Assembly: GCA_019694795.1 (NCBI GenBank)
Contig: JAIBBF010000020.1
Span: forward strand, 1 to 52,194
DNA: 52,194 nt
Direction: 5' to 3'
Source: Flavobacteriales bacterium
GTDB taxonomy: Bacteria; Bacteroidota; Bacteroidia; Flavobacteriales_D; UBA2798
The notes below the pieces were generated by a model that ran no database searches, had not been told where the DNA came from, and was given only the letters and a program-made list of their open reading frames with translations. The position numbers and the translations under genes are program-made. This document shows, one piece after another, positions 34,401 to 43,589 of this stretch (position 1 is the stretch's first letter; every line of letters begins with the position of its first letter).

Positions 34401-34429
34401 TAAAAAAATAAACCCCTCACGGAGAGGGG
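34401..34429 (-). terminator. Hairpin plus T-run between hemA and hemC
   Basis: On the minus strand, a 6-base GC-rich stem (CCCCTC / GAGGGG, 5-base loop, 34413-34429) is followed directly by TTTATTTTTTT and then the hemC start codon. It has the form of an intrinsic terminator or attenuator lying within the operon. It could reduce readthrough from hemA into hemC or mask the hemC start region. No alternative antiterminator fold was established by eye. Confidence 0.55.
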
Positions 34430-34455
34430 AAAGATAAGAAATATCGTTAACAGAA

Positions 34456-35727
34456 TCAGGAGAGTTGTTCTGTTTTTTCCTCTTGTTTTTTCTGCGAATC
34501 AGCTGCGTTGTCGAGCAGAATTTCTTTTGCCATTTTCATTGGCAGACTGATGTATTTTTTTTCCAGATAAGCCAGAATTTTATCCAGCGTTTCTTTGGAA
34601 TGTTCATCCATCGAAGCAATTTCTTTCGCAAAAATGGATTGAATCGCCAGTTCTTTTATTTCCTTCATTTTATGCGGAACTTCCGACATGGCGCGTTCTA
34701 CCTGACGTGCTCTGTATACTTCACGGAACTCATCCATCAGATGATCAATAATCGCATTGCAACGGTGCAATTCCTTTTCGCGTTCTTTCAAATTGATTTC
34801 TGCTTCTTCTTTCAGATTTTCCACATCAATCAATTTCACTTTGTGAATTCCACAAATGGATTTATCGAAATCATTCGGAATAGCTAAATCTACTACTACT
34901 TTAGCATGCTGATCACCTTCCAGAAGCGATTCATAAATTTCGCGTGTAATAATCGGCTCCGCAGAGGCCGTGCAGGTAATGATAACGTCAAATCCTTCTT
35001 TGTATGCAGATAAATCTTTGAGCTCTCTTAATTCGCATTTCAATTCATTGGCCAGGGCAAGACCATTTCCCATTGAGCGATTGAAAACGATGAAATTTTT
35101 AAATCCGTTTTTCTTTAGGAATCGAGCCATGTTGGTGTTGGTTTGACCCGCACCAATAAATAATATCCGTGCATCTTCATGCACATTATGTTCTTTTAAT
35201 TTACGAAATGCCAATGAAACTACACTTACCGGTTTGGTAGCAATATCGGTATGCGTATAAACTTCTTTTGCTGCTTCAACTGTTTTTTTCATTACCAGAC
35301 GAATCATGTCGCCGGTTAAACCCATTTGCTGACTCTTCTCGTAAGATGTTCTAACCTGAGTAATAATTTCGCGTTCTCCAATTACCATTGAGTCTAATGA
35401 AGAAGCTACGTTAAATACGTGGCGAATGGCTTTTTCTCCCTTATAGTATTCGCAGGAACGAACTGCTTTTTGCAATTGCGTTTCTGTCCAACCCGGATTA
35501 AATGCATGAAAGAATTCAATTAAAAAATCATCATCATTTTCTTCACGGTTCACAAAATAAAATTCAACCCTGTTGCAGGTAGATAAATACATTAACTCTT
35601 CTAAGCGCGCATTCGATTTCAAATTGCGTAAACGCATTTCCTGCTGACTATCCTCGATGTGGAATTGTCCGATATCTTCTAAATTTGCCTTCTTGTGTGT
35701 TAAGGCAATAACTCTGAAATTCTTCAC
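34456..35727 (-). CDS. hemA: Glutamyl-tRNA reductase
   Basis: First committed enzyme of the C5 pathway to tetrapyrroles: reduces glutamyl-tRNA(Glu) to glutamate-1-semialdehyde with NADPH. From a GTG at 35725-35727 (VKNFRVIALTHKKA) it has 423 residues; a TTG eight codons upstream is an alternative. The catalytic Cys51 is in LSTCNRVEFYF, GEREI is the substrate-binding loop, and ILFIGAGQTNTNMARFLKK is the NADPH site. The C-terminal helical dimerisation domain is present. The stop is 55 bases before the hemC-hemD fusion, giving a hemA-hemC/D-kinase operon. Confidence 0.92.
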   Translation of the reverse strand: MKNFRVIALTHKKANLEDIGQFHIEDSQQEMRLRNLKSNARLEELMYLSTCNRVEFYFVNREENDDDFLIEFFHAFNPGWTETQLQKAVRSCEYYKGEKAIRHVFNVASSLDSMVIGEREIITQVRTSYEKSQQMGLTGDMIRLVMKKTVEAAKEVYTHTDIATKPVSVVSLAFRKLKEHNVHEDARILFIGAGQTNTNMARFLKKNGFKNFIVFNRSMGNGLALANELKCELRELKDLSAYKEGFDVIITCTASAEPIITREIYESLLEGDQHAKVVVDLAIPNDFDKSICGIHKVKLIDVENLKEEAEINLKEREKELHRCNAIIDHLMDEFREVYRARQVERAMSEVPHKMKEIKELAIQSIFAKEIASMDEHSKETLDKILAYLEKKYISLPMKMAKEILLDNAADSQKKQEEKTEQLS

Positions 35728-35924
35728 GCTTCTCTGTATTTTCCTTCTCAAATTTCAACAATGGACTTTTTTGTATTGTCATGAAATTGTCATAGGAGCT
35801 TTTTAGAGTCGTTCTAAATAAGACGAAGCCGCTATACCCCTTTATTTTCAATGGTTTCAGCGTGTTTCTGACTTTCATCAGGATTTGTTGTAACCATTTT
35901 AGCCTTATCTGCATATATAGGAAA

Positions 35925-35931
35925 AAGGAGG
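35925..35931 (+). promoter_or_regulatory. Strong Shine-Dalgarno sequence
   Basis: AAGGAGG lies 4 bases before the ATG at 35936. I saw no comparable SD at other starts in the window, as expected for Bacteroidota. Confidence 0.6.
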
Positions 35932-35935
35932 AGCT

Positions 35936-36808
35936 ATGAGTAAAAAGCATTTGTTTGTCGGTTCAATTTTTATGTGTTGCGCTTTTACCAGTCAGGTAAT
36001 TATTCCTGAACCGGACACCATATCACTACGTGAAGCAATAGATAAAAAAATGATTTCGGTGGATGCTACCTCCTTAGGTGGATACAGTGGGGAGTGTGTC
36101 CAGTTGGATGTGGTGAACACCAGCGGAAAAAAAATTAATGTTGTCATTCCTTCCGGTGGAGTTTTTCATCCTGCCGACGAAGGGATGCAAGATATTTTTG
36201 TGGTAACCGATCAGGTTCTGGCTTTGCAAAAAGGTCAAAAACTTCCGTTTAAAGTGAAAGGTTATTGTTGTCAGGCCTCCGACCGGTCGCCATCTGGTGG
36301 AATTGGTTTTTCATTTGAACAATCATCTAATCCTGCCTTGCTGGAGTTGGCAAAATTTATGAATGGGAAAAAATTTTCTGATGGAGTTTCTCAGGAGGCG
36401 GTTTGGTGTGTTTCTGATGGAAATTCAGTTTCCGGAATTTATAATGAGGAGGGAAGTCCCACCAATGATTTGCGGAAAGAAGTTTGCAGAATTACCAAAC
36501 AAAAAGATGTGTGGTTTTCTAAACGATCCAACCATACCATTGCAGAAGATGGCTTTATTAATAGTGATCCGGTATCAGTGGAGGGCATGATTGAATTTAG
36601 AACAGAAGCACCCATGGACATAACTGCTTTAATTAAATCGGGGAATGGCTCCAACGATTATAAGCTCCCAGGTTCAATGCATGTGCCGCGGGCGGGAAAA
36701 TTTGCCTACGACTTTAATTTGCGCGTTAAAGGCTGGGAAAAGGGGAAATACGAGGTGGTTATTAATGGGGGCGACAAAGTATTACTTGTGCAGGAATTCG
36801 AAATTTGA
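35936..36808 (+). CDS. Exported protein of unknown function
   Basis: A 290-residue protein with an N-terminal hydrophobic stretch (HLFVGSIFMCCAFTSQV) that may be a signal peptide. The body has a beta-rich look with an LDVVNTSGKKINVVIPSGGVF strand pair, a KVKGYCCQASDRSP double-Cys loop and VWCVSDG. I do not recognise a family. Unusually for this phylum, the ATG is preceded by a perfect AAGGAGG (35925-35931) with a 4-base spacer. It stands alone, divergent from hemA and ended by a strong bidirectional terminator, so it is its own transcription unit. Possible acquired gene, but codon use is not obviously different from its neighbours. Confidence 0.6.
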   Translation: MSKKHLFVGSIFMCCAFTSQVIIPEPDTISLREAIDKKMISVDATSLGGYSGECVQLDVVNTSGKKINVVIPSGGVFHPADEGMQDIFVVTDQVLALQKGQKLPFKVKGYCCQASDRSPSGGIGFSFEQSSNPALLELAKFMNGKKFSDGVSQEAVWCVSDGNSVSGIYNEEGSPTNDLRKEVCRITKQKDVWFSKRSNHTIAEDGFINSDPVSVEGMIEFRTEAPMDITALIKSGNGSNDYKLPGSMHVPRAGKFAYDFNLRVKGWEKGKYEVVINGGDKVLLVQEFEI

Positions 36809-36832
36809 TGAAATAGGAAAATGGCATACAAG

Positions 36833-36867
36833 AAAAAAAGCCCGGGCAATCTGTCCGGGCTTTTTTT
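36833..36867. terminator. Bidirectional intrinsic terminator
   Basis: A 13-base perfect inverted repeat with a GC-rich core (GCCCGG / CCGGGC), a 9-base loop and flanking A and T runs of seven, so it works on both strands. It separates the unknown exported protein gene (plus) from nrdA (minus). Confidence 0.9.
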
Positions 36868-36931
36868 AGGAGGTAGTTGTTGTTGATGTTCCGGCATTTC
36901 AGGAGGACCGGAACAGCGCGTTGAATACGTA

Positions 36932-39319
36932 TTAGCTTCCGCACATCTCGCAACCTTCCGGATTGTCGAGTGAACAAGCAATAGCAGCCATGTCTTGCTC
37001 TTTCTGAGCTTCAATCTCTGCATTGGTGCGTTCTTTAAGCGGAAGTATTTCTTTTTGTGCTTGTTTTTCGAGTGTGAATTTAATGGGATCAGTAGCGGCT
37101 TTAGTACGCAAATAGTACATACCGGTTTTTAATCCTTTTTTCCAACCATAGAAATGCATGGAGGTCAGTTTACCGAAATTGGCATTTTCCATAAAGATGT
37201 TAAGCGACTGACTTTGGTCAATAAACGCTCCACGGTCGGCAGCCATTTCAATGATGGATTTCTGACTGATTTCCCAAGCGGTTTTATAGATGTCCTTAAG
37301 GTTCTGCGGAATTTCAGGAATGTCCTGAACGGAACCGTTTGCGGCAACAATTTTATTTTTTAATCCTTCATTCCAGATACCCAATTTCACGAGGTCTCTC
37401 ATGAGGTGTTTGTTCACCACAATAAACTCACCGGCTAATACACGACGTGTGAAAATGTTGCTGGTGTATGGTTCAAAGCACTCATTGTTTCCAAGGATTT
37501 GTGCAGTAGATGCAGTTGGCATTGGTGCGAGCAATAATGAATTGCGTACACCATGTTGTTTGATCTCATCGCGCAATACATCCCATTCCCAACGTGAACT
37601 TGGACTTACTCCCCACATGTCTTGTTGGAAGATACCTTGAGAAATGGGTGAACCTTCGTAGGTTTCGTAAGGACCAAATTCTTTTGCAAGATCTTTGGAT
37701 GAAGTCAATGAAGCGTAATAAATCGTTTCGAAAATCTCCTGATTTAATTTGCGGGCTTCCGGACTGTCAAATGAATAACGCATCAGAATGAATGCATCAG
37801 CAAGACCTTGTACTCCAATTCCGATCGGACGGTGACGTAAATTACTTTTACGCGCTTCCGGTACCGGATAGTAATTGTAATCGATAATCTTATTCAGATT
37901 TTTTGTTACATGATAAGTGATCTCAAACAAACGCTGATGATCAAACTCACCATCTTTCACAAATTTTGGTAATGCGATAGAAGCAAGATTACAAACAGCA
38001 ACTTCGTCCGGTGCTGTGTACTCCATAATCTCAGTACACAAATTGGATGATTTAATTACACCAAGATTCTTCTGATTGGATTTCTCATTACATGCATCTT
38101 TGTAAAGCATATACGGAGTTCCTGTTTCAATTTGAGATTCCATGATCTTGAACCAGAGATCTTGCGCTTTAATCGTTTTGCGGCCTTTACCTTCGCGTTC
38201 GTAGCGGGTGTAAAGTTCTTCAAACGCTTTTCCATAGGTGTCGCTCAGACCTGGACATTCATTCGGACACATTAACGTCCAGTCGCCATTGTCTTCTACA
38301 CGTTGCATGAACAAATCCGGAATCCAGAGAGCGTAGAATAGGTCACGTGCACGTTGTTCTTCTTTACCGTGATTCTTTTTCAAATCAAGGAAATCAAAAA
38401 CATCAGCATGCCATGGCTCGAGGTAAATTGCAAAGGATCCTTTACGTTTTCCTCCGCCTTGGTCTACATAGCGAGCTGTATCGTTAAATACACGCAGCAT
38501 CGGCACGATACCATTTGAAGTTCCGTTGGTTCCTTTAATGTAAGAACCTGTAGCACGGATATCGTGGATGCTTAATCCAATACCACCTGCACTTTGTGAA
38601 ATCTTAGCACATTGTGTAAGTGTATCGTAAATTCCACTGATCGAATCTTTCTTCATGGTAAGAAGGAAGCAAGATGACATCTGTGGTTTTGGGGTACCGG
38701 CGTTAAATAAAGTTGGTGTGGCGTGTGTAAACCATCCTTCACTCATTAAGTGATAGGTTTCAATCGCACTTTTCAAATCTTCTTTGTGGATTCCGATAGC
38801 AACACGCATAAACATGTGCTGCGGACGCTCTGCTACTTTACCGTGAAGCTTGAGGAGGTATGAACGCTCAAGGGTTTTAAATCCGAAATAATCAAAACGG
38901 AAATCGCGGTCGTAAATAATAGTTGAATCTAAAAATTCAGCATTCTTTTGAATGATATCATAAACATCATCTGCAAGAAGCGAAGCGCGCTCATTGGTGC
39001 GGGCGTCTACATAGTCGTACAAATCTTTCATTGCTAACGAGAAGGATTTTCTCGTGTTCTTATGAAGATTGGAAACTGCAATACGTGATGCAAGCAGGGC
39101 ATAATCCGGATGCTTGATCGTGTTTGTTGCTGCTACTTCTGCGGCCAGATTGTCCAGCTCGGAAGTGGTAACTCCGTCGTAAATCCCTTCCACTACTTTA
39201 ATCGCAACAGATACCGGGTCTACAATCGGATTCAGTCCGTAACACAATTTCTTGATACGGGCAGTGATTTTGTCGAATTGTACCGATTCCTTGCGGCCAT
39301 CTCTTTTTACTACAAACAT
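36932..39319 (-). CDS. nrdA: Ribonucleoside-diphosphate reductase, alpha subunit (class Ia)
   Basis: Catalytic subunit that reduces ribonucleotides to deoxyribonucleotides; 795 residues. An N-terminal ATP-cone (about 1-95, [17 protein letters not shown]) provides allosteric activity control. The catalytic core has [11 protein letters not shown] (redox Cys), the [14 protein letters not shown] loop, NLCTEIMEY (active-site Cys) and [15 protein letters not shown]. The tail ends CEMCGS, the mobile Cys pair reduced by thioredoxin or glutaredoxin. It is closest to the eukaryotic-like NrdA group common in Bacteroidota. It follows nrdB by 51 bases on the same strand, and the strong hairpin at 36833-36867 ends the operon. 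Confidence 0.95.
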   Translation of the reverse strand: MFVVKRDGRKESVQFDKITARIKKLCYGLNPIVDPVSVAIKVVEGIYDGVTTSELDNLAAEVAATNTIKHPDYALLASRIAVSNLHKNTRKSFSLAMKDLYDYVDARTNERASLLADDVYDIIQKNAEFLDSTIIYDRDFRFDYFGFKTLERSYLLKLHGKVAERPQHMFMRVAIGIHKEDLKSAIETYHLMSEGWFTHATPTLFNAGTPKPQMSSCFLLTMKKDSISGIYDTLTQCAKISQSAGGIGLSIHDIRATGSYIKGTNGTSNGIVPMLRVFNDTARYVDQGGGKRKGSFAIYLEPWHADVFDFLDLKKNHGKEEQRARDLFYALWIPDLFMQRVEDNGDWTLMCPNECPGLSDTYGKAFEELYTRYEREGKGRKTIKAQDLWFKIMESQIETGTPYMLYKDACNEKSNQKNLGVIKSSNLCTEIMEYTAPDEVAVCNLASIALPKFVKDGEFDHQRLFEITYHVTKNLNKIIDYNYYPVPEARKSNLRHRPIGIGVQGLADAFILMRYSFDSPEARKLNQEIFETIYYASLTSSKDLAKEFGPYETYEGSPISQGIFQQDMWGVSPSSRWEWDVLRDEIKQHGVRNSLLLAPMPTASTAQILGNNECFEPYTSNIFTRRVLAGEFIVVNKHLMRDLVKLGIWNEGLKNKIVAANGSVQDIPEIPQNLKDIYKTAWEISQKSIIEMAADRGAFIDQSQSLNIFMENANFGKLTSMHFYGWKKGLKTGMYYLRTKAATDPIKFTLEKQAQKEILPLKERTNAEIEAQKEQDMAAIACSLDNPEGCEMCGS

Positions 39320-39370
39320 GCTACTGGTTGGTTTAGGCTGTTAATATTTGGTTTAGTCTGGTGGGTTCGT

Positions 39371-40345
39371 TTAAAAGTCTTCGTCGAGACTGAATTTGTT
39401 TTCTTCTTTGTTGGATAATACACCGGCTTTCTGGTATTCTCCAACACGTTTTTCGAAGAAGTTGGTTTTACCCTGCAGGTTAATCATATCCATAAAGTCG
39501 AATGGATTGGTAACATTATACACTTTAGGGTTTCCTAATTCTACTAATAAACGGTCGGCAACAAACTCAATGTATTGCTTCATCAGGTCAGCATTCATCC
39601 CGATGAGTTTAACCGGTAAAGCATCACCAACAAATTCCTTCTCAATTTCTACTGCTTCCGTAATAATACGTTCTACGATTTTCTTGTCGAGTTTGTTCAC
39701 CAGGTGATTGTTGTAAAGCAAACAAGCAAAATCACAATGCAGTCCTTCGTCGCGCGAGATAAGTTCGTTCGAGAAGCTTAGACCAGGCATCAGTCCACGC
39801 TTTTTTAACCAGAAAATAGAACAGAAGCTACCAGAGAAGAAAATACCCTCAACCGCAGCAAAAGCAACAAGTCTTTCTGCAAACGTACCCTTAGAAATCC
39901 AGTTGAGGGCCCACTCTGCTTTTTTCTGTACGAAACTCAAGGTTTCAATGGCATGGAACAAACGGTCTTTTTCAATCGGATCCTTGATGTAAGTGTCAAT
40001 CAACAGTGAATAGGTTTCACTGTGAATGTTCTCAATCGTAAGCTGGAATCCATAAAAGAATTTAGCTTCTGTGTACTGTACTTCTCGTACGAAATTTTCA
40101 GCGAGATTCTCGTTTACAATTCCGTCACTCGCCGCGAAGAAGGCCAGCACGTGCTTGATGAAGTGACGCTCATCATCGTTTAATTTATTCTCCCAATCCC
40201 ACAAATCTGCACCAAGGTCAATCTCCTCGGCTGTCCAGAAACTGGCTTCCGCCTTTTTGTAAAACGACCAAATGTCGTTATGTACAATAGGAAAGAGCAC
40301 AAAGCGGTCTTTGTTCTCTTTTAATATAGGCTCAAACTGTTCCAT
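39371..40345 (-). CDS. nrdB: Ribonucleoside-diphosphate reductase, beta subunit (class Ia)
   Basis: Radical-generating subunit, 324 residues. All metal and radical residues can be placed: Asp74, Glu105 and His108 in the first half ([12 protein letters not shown] and ENIHSETY), the radical Tyr112, then Glu166 (AAVEG) and Glu200/His203 ([10 protein letters not shown]). The sequence is of the eukaryotic-like R2 type. It assembles a di-iron tyrosyl radical and passes it to NrdA. It comes first in the nrdB-nrdA order. The C-terminal FSLDEDF provides the usual NrdA-docking peptide. The 565-base gap upstream likely holds its promoter and a structured leader. Confidence 0.95.
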   Translation of the reverse strand: MEQFEPILKENKDRFVLFPIVHNDIWSFYKKAEASFWTAEEIDLGADLWDWENKLNDDERHFIKHVLAFFAASDGIVNENLAENFVREVQYTEAKFFYGFQLTIENIHSETYSLLIDTYIKDPIEKDRLFHAIETLSFVQKKAEWALNWISKGTFAERLVAFAAVEGIFFSGSFCSIFWLKKRGLMPGLSFSNELISRDEGLHCDFACLLYNNHLVNKLDKKIVERIITEAVEIEKEFVGDALPVKLIGMNADLMKQYIEFVADRLLVELGNPKVYNVTNPFDFMDMINLQGKTNFFEKRVGEYQKAGVLSNKEENKFSLDEDF

Positions 40346-40910
40346 ATAATTCGTTTCAATTAGTATCGTTTTGTTTCCCTTCCGCTTTCATTAGAGGCGA
40401 CAATCCTACCTTCAGGCCGGCAATTCAGCCTGATATTCAGTAAGTCTGTCTCTTCTATGTTGGTTTCCTTTTTGCAGTGATTTGTCGGCAAAAAGAACGC
40501 GTTGAGCGGGGAGACAAAAATTGGAAAAAAAGAATCCTTCGGCAAAGCATTTTAATCCACATTAAGTTTAAGTTTTCAACATGACTTTTTTAACCAATAC
40601 AACATGCCTTTATTATTAAGGCTTCCCGACAATAGATGTTCTGAAAGCCTTGCTATTCGGGCTTTGTACGATTGTTAATCAATTCATGAAAAAAGAAATA
40701 AACAATTGCGTTCAATGCAAAAAAATTGTTTCCTCCATGTCAAAAAACGATAAGATTCGTCACCGAATCCGGATAACAATTTCTATAAAATGCAGCCTTA
40801 AAAGGAAGGCATGCAAATCATAGTTTTAACAAAAAGTAGGTGAATAAAATTTCGACAAAAATTCCTTGCTTTTCAGGCAGAGAATCTTATTTTATATGCG
40901 GTAAACGGAT
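40346..40910. other. Long non-coding gap upstream of nrdB
   Basis: This gap separates nrdB (start 40345) from the end of the DUF3109 gene (40911), both on the minus strand, so it should hold the nrdB promoter. A perfect inverted repeat TCAGGC / GCCTGA (40412-40417 and 40428-40433) would form a hairpin in the nrdB leader. A second perfect hairpin is at 40754-40769 (6-base stem, TCAC loop). A plus-strand open frame of 45 codons at 40686-40823 is listed separately. No NrdR box pair or known riboswitch was recognised. Confidence 0.4.
40686..40823 (+). CDS. Possible small basic Cys-containing protein
   Basis: A 45-codon frame from ATG to TAG in the gap upstream of nrdB, opposite in strand to its neighbours. 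The peptide is rich in Lys, Arg and Ile and has a CxxC near the start (NCVQCKK) plus two more Cys. There is no ribosome site (not expected here), no -7 box and no family. It may be a chance frame in AT-rich DNA, and is listed so that it can be tested. Confidence 0.15.
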   Translation: MKKEINNCVQCKKIVSSMSKNDKIRHRIRITISIKCSLKRKACKS

Positions 40911-41510
40911 TTAGGACTTCGGTTTCCTGCTTGATTTCTTTTCATCCTCAAGCAATTGATCGGCTTCAGCCAGCTGGGCGAAAAATTCTTCTCCGTATTT
41001 GCGGATGATAGGTTCCTTTAAAAAACGATAAACCTTCACATTTAACTTATCACCACAGGTGCAGGCCGGTTTACAAATGGGCCATTGATGATAATTTAAA
41101 GCATCCCCCGCTTTGGTTTTGGAAACGCGAATGGGGTAGAGCTGACAACTGATCGGCTTGCGGTAATTTACTTTTCCCTTTTCCCAGGCAAGTTCAATAC
41201 CACATTTCGTTATCCCTTTTTCATCGAAAATTACATAGGCACACTCAGCTCCGTTTACCAAGGGAGTAACAAATTCACCATCATCGTCCTTCACATAGGT
41301 GCCTTGCTCTTCAATGGCTTTAATGCCCTCTTTCCTTAAAAAAGGTTTTACCTTCTTATAAATGGAATCGAGTATTTCCAGTTCATCATCTTCTAAAGGA
41401 GCTCCGGAATCACCTTCAATACAACAAGCACCTTTACAGGCGTTTAAATCGCAAACGAACTTTTTTTCCAAAAGATCATCCGAAACCAACTTATCGTCAA
41501 TAATTATCAT
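40911..41510 (-). CDS. DUF3109 protein (YkgJ-like cysteine cluster)
   Basis: A 199-residue protein. FVCDLNACKGACCIEGDSGAPL near the N-terminus is a Cys cluster (C...C...CC) like that of YkgJ-type putative zinc or Fe-S proteins; further Cys occur at ECAYV, TKCGIE, SCQLYPIRV and WPICKPACTCG. This pattern matches DUF3109, a conserved Bacteroidota family of unknown function. The start at the ATG 41508-41510 is preferred to a TTG two codons upstream; a TATTTTTG box lies only a few bases before it, so the message may be nearly leaderless. It ends just before the long gap upstream of nrdB. Confidence 0.8.
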   Translation of the reverse strand: MIIIDDKLVSDDLLEKKFVCDLNACKGACCIEGDSGAPLEDDELEILDSIYKKVKPFLRKEGIKAIEEQGTYVKDDDGEFVTPLVNGAECAYVIFDEKGITKCGIELAWEKGKVNYRKPISCQLYPIRVSKTKAGDALNYHQWPICKPACTCGDKLNVKVYRFLKEPIIRKYGEEFFAQLAEADQLLEDEKKSSRKPKS

Positions 41511-41546
41511 GCTCAAAAATAAGAAAAGTAAAAAAAGGGACAGAAA

Positions 41547-41945
41547 CTAAATTTCGGTCATGGCATTCCGTCCGGCAAGCGTTATTAGTCCACCCGTGGT
41601 GATGTGCAGCAGAATCAACAGCACCATTAAACTGAGAGGGGCGTCGGGAATTCCTACCGGACCCAAACAGGATAAAATCCCAAACAAAACGGAAATACTG
41701 GTAAACACGATTTTCCCTGAATCCAGAAATCGAAAGCAGAGATAAGCCATTAAATAACCTACCAGGGCGGGGACAATACTCGCCATGAGGATATGAAACC
41801 AGGTAATTGGACCCTCGGTCTCTTCCACATAAAAGTCGGAAGGAACGATACCACTAGAGGTGGCCAGAAGAAAAATAGCCTGATTCAATCCGATCAAGAT
41901 TAATCCAAATTGCAATAAAGGCTTGATAACAAATACACGTTGCAT
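41547..41945 (-). CDS. Small four-helix membrane protein, DUF6069-like
   Basis: A 132-residue protein with four predicted membrane helices (about 10-30, 51-72, 78-97, 105-123) and no soluble domain. The layout (Gly/Ile-rich helix 1, acidic outer loop SDFYVEETEGPITW, conserved TGGLITL in helix 4) resembles the DUF6069 group, though I give this with reserve. Function unknown. It is divergent from glyS, with 83 bases between the starts, and it lies 36 bases upstream of DUF3109 on the same strand, so the two may be cotranscribed. Confidence 0.6.
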   Translation of the reverse strand: MQRVFVIKPLLQFGLILIGLNQAIFLLATSSGIVPSDFYVEETEGPITWFHILMASIVPALVGYLMAYLCFRFLDSGKIVFTSISVLFGILSCLGPVGIPDAPLSLMVLLILLHITTGGLITLAGRNAMTEI

Positions 41946-42012
41946 AGCGCAAAATTAGACTATTTATTTTCAATCGGCCGAAAGGAATTCACCACAATTC
42001 ATCGACTTATTT

Positions 42013-42020
42013 TACATTTG
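42013..42020 (+). promoter_or_regulatory. TAnnTTTG -7 box for glyS
   Basis: TACATTTG matches the consensus and ends 8 bases before the glyS ATG, implying a very short leader. Confidence 0.55.
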
Positions 42021-42028
42021 CATCCATT

Positions 42029-43576
42029 ATGAGCGCAACAAACGAAGACAAACTAAAGCTGATTATCAGTCACTGTAAGGAATATGGATTTGTATTTCCA
42101 TCCAGTGAGATTTATGATGGCTTATCCGCAACCTATGATTATGGTCAACTCGGATCGGAGTTGAAATCCAATATCCGCCAGTATTGGTGGAAGAGTATGG
42201 TACAAATGCATGAAAACATTGTTGGTATCGATGCAGCCATCTTTATGCACCCCACCACCTGGAAAGCTTCCGGACATGTGGATGCGTTTAATGATCCATT
42301 AATTGATAATAAAGACTCGAAAAAAAGATACCGTGCTGATGTACTGCTTGAGGAACACATTGAAAAAATTCGCCAGAAAATCATCAAAGAGGTAGAAAAG
42401 GCCGCTAAAAAGTTCGGAGGATCTTTCGAGGAAGCTTTGTTTTTGCAAACCAATCCGAATGTTCTCCGCAACAAAGAGAAAATTGATCATATCGAGGCAA
42501 CAATGAAACGTTGTTTAGAAGAGAATGACCTCGAAGGCTTGCGTCAGTTAATAATCGATCAGGAAATTGTTTGTCCCATTTCGGGGACTAAAAACTGGAC
42601 CGAGGTTCGTCAGTTTAACCTGATGTTTTCTACCGAACTCGGATCAGTGGCCGGCGAATCGGCTACCATCTATCTGCGTCCGGAAACCGCGCAGGGTATT
42701 TTCGTGAATTTTCTCAATGTGCAAAAAACAGGACGAATGAAAATTCCTTTTGGAATTGCACAAACCGGAAAAGCATTCCGTAATGAGATTGTTGCCCGTC
42801 AGTTTATTTTCCGTATGCGTGAGTTCGAACAAATGGAAATGCAGTTTTTTGTTCGTCCCGGTACCGAAATGGAATGGTACAACTACTGGAAAGAAGCACG
42901 TATCAAATGGCATAAATCGCTGGGCATGGGAGATGAAAATTATCGCTTTCATGATCATTTAAAATTGGCGCATTATGCCAATGCGGCTTGCGATATTGAA
43001 TTTAATTTCCCGATGGGCTTTAAGGAATTGGAGGGTATTCACTCACGTACCGATTTCGACTTAGGTAATCATGAAAAATTTTCCGGTAAAAAATTACAGT
43101 ATTTCGATCCGGAGTTAAATCAAAATTACGTTCCATATGTAGTGGAAACTTCCATCGGATTGGATCGTATGTTCCTGGCAGTCCTTTCCAATGCATTTGC
43201 CGAAGAAAAACTGGAAGACGGTTCCGAACGTGTAGTATTGCGTATTCCGCCTGTATTAGCACCGGTAAAAGCGGCCGTGTTTCCTTTATTAAATAAAGAT
43301 GGATTACCGGAAAAGGCAAGAGAAATTTTTAATCAGTTAAAAATGGATCACATGTGCCAATATGAAGAGAAAGATGCCATCGGAAAACGATACCGTCGTC
43401 AGGATGCCATCGGTACCCCATATTGCATAACGGTAGATCACCAAACCTTGGAAGATAATACCGTAACTATTCGTGAACGCGATTCCATGAAACAGGAACG
43501 TGTGTCTATCGATCAGCTTGCTTCTATAATTGACGGACGTGTAAACATTAAAAACGCACTCGCTCAATTAAAATAA
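42029..43576 (+). CDS. glyS: Glycyl-tRNA synthetase, single-chain type
   Basis: A 515-residue class II synthetase of the homodimeric (archaeal/eukaryotic-like) type, which charges tRNA(Gly). Visible marks: CKEYGFVFPSSEIYDGL and TYDYGQLG near the start; LRPETAQGIFVNF; motif 2 FRNEIVARQFIFRMREFEQMEMQFF-type stretch (about 250-274); motif 3 ETSIGLDRMFLAVL; and a C-terminal anticodon-binding domain from about residue 405 (APVKAAVFPLL to TIRERDSM). No glyQ-glyS split genes are present. It has its own -7 box and ends 13 bases from the convergent repeat-protein gene. Confidence 0.95.
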   Translation: MSATNEDKLKLIISHCKEYGFVFPSSEIYDGLSATYDYGQLGSELKSNIRQYWWKSMVQMHENIVGIDAAIFMHPTTWKASGHVDAFNDPLIDNKDSKKRYRADVLLEEHIEKIRQKIIKEVEKAAKKFGGSFEEALFLQTNPNVLRNKEKIDHIEATMKRCLEENDLEGLRQLIIDQEIVCPISGTKNWTEVRQFNLMFSTELGSVAGESATIYLRPETAQGIFVNFLNVQKTGRMKIPFGIAQTGKAFRNEIVARQFIFRMREFEQMEMQFFVRPGTEMEWYNYWKEARIKWHKSLGMGDENYRFHDHLKLAHYANAACDIEFNFPMGFKELEGIHSRTDFDLGNHEKFSGKKLQYFDPELNQNYVPYVVETSIGLDRMFLAVLSNAFAEEKLEDGSERVVLRIPPVLAPVKAAVFPLLNKDGLPEKAREIFNQLKMDHMCQYEEKDAIGKRYRRQDAIGTPYCITVDHQTLEDNTVTIRERDSMKQERVSIDQLASIIDGRVNIKNALAQLK

Positions 43577-43589
43577 GTCAAGTACTCAG

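Noticed and set aside
40346-40910. Cobalamin riboswitch upstream of nrdB
   Set aside because: The conserved B12-box and core blocks are absent, and the reductase is the oxygen-dependent class Ia type.
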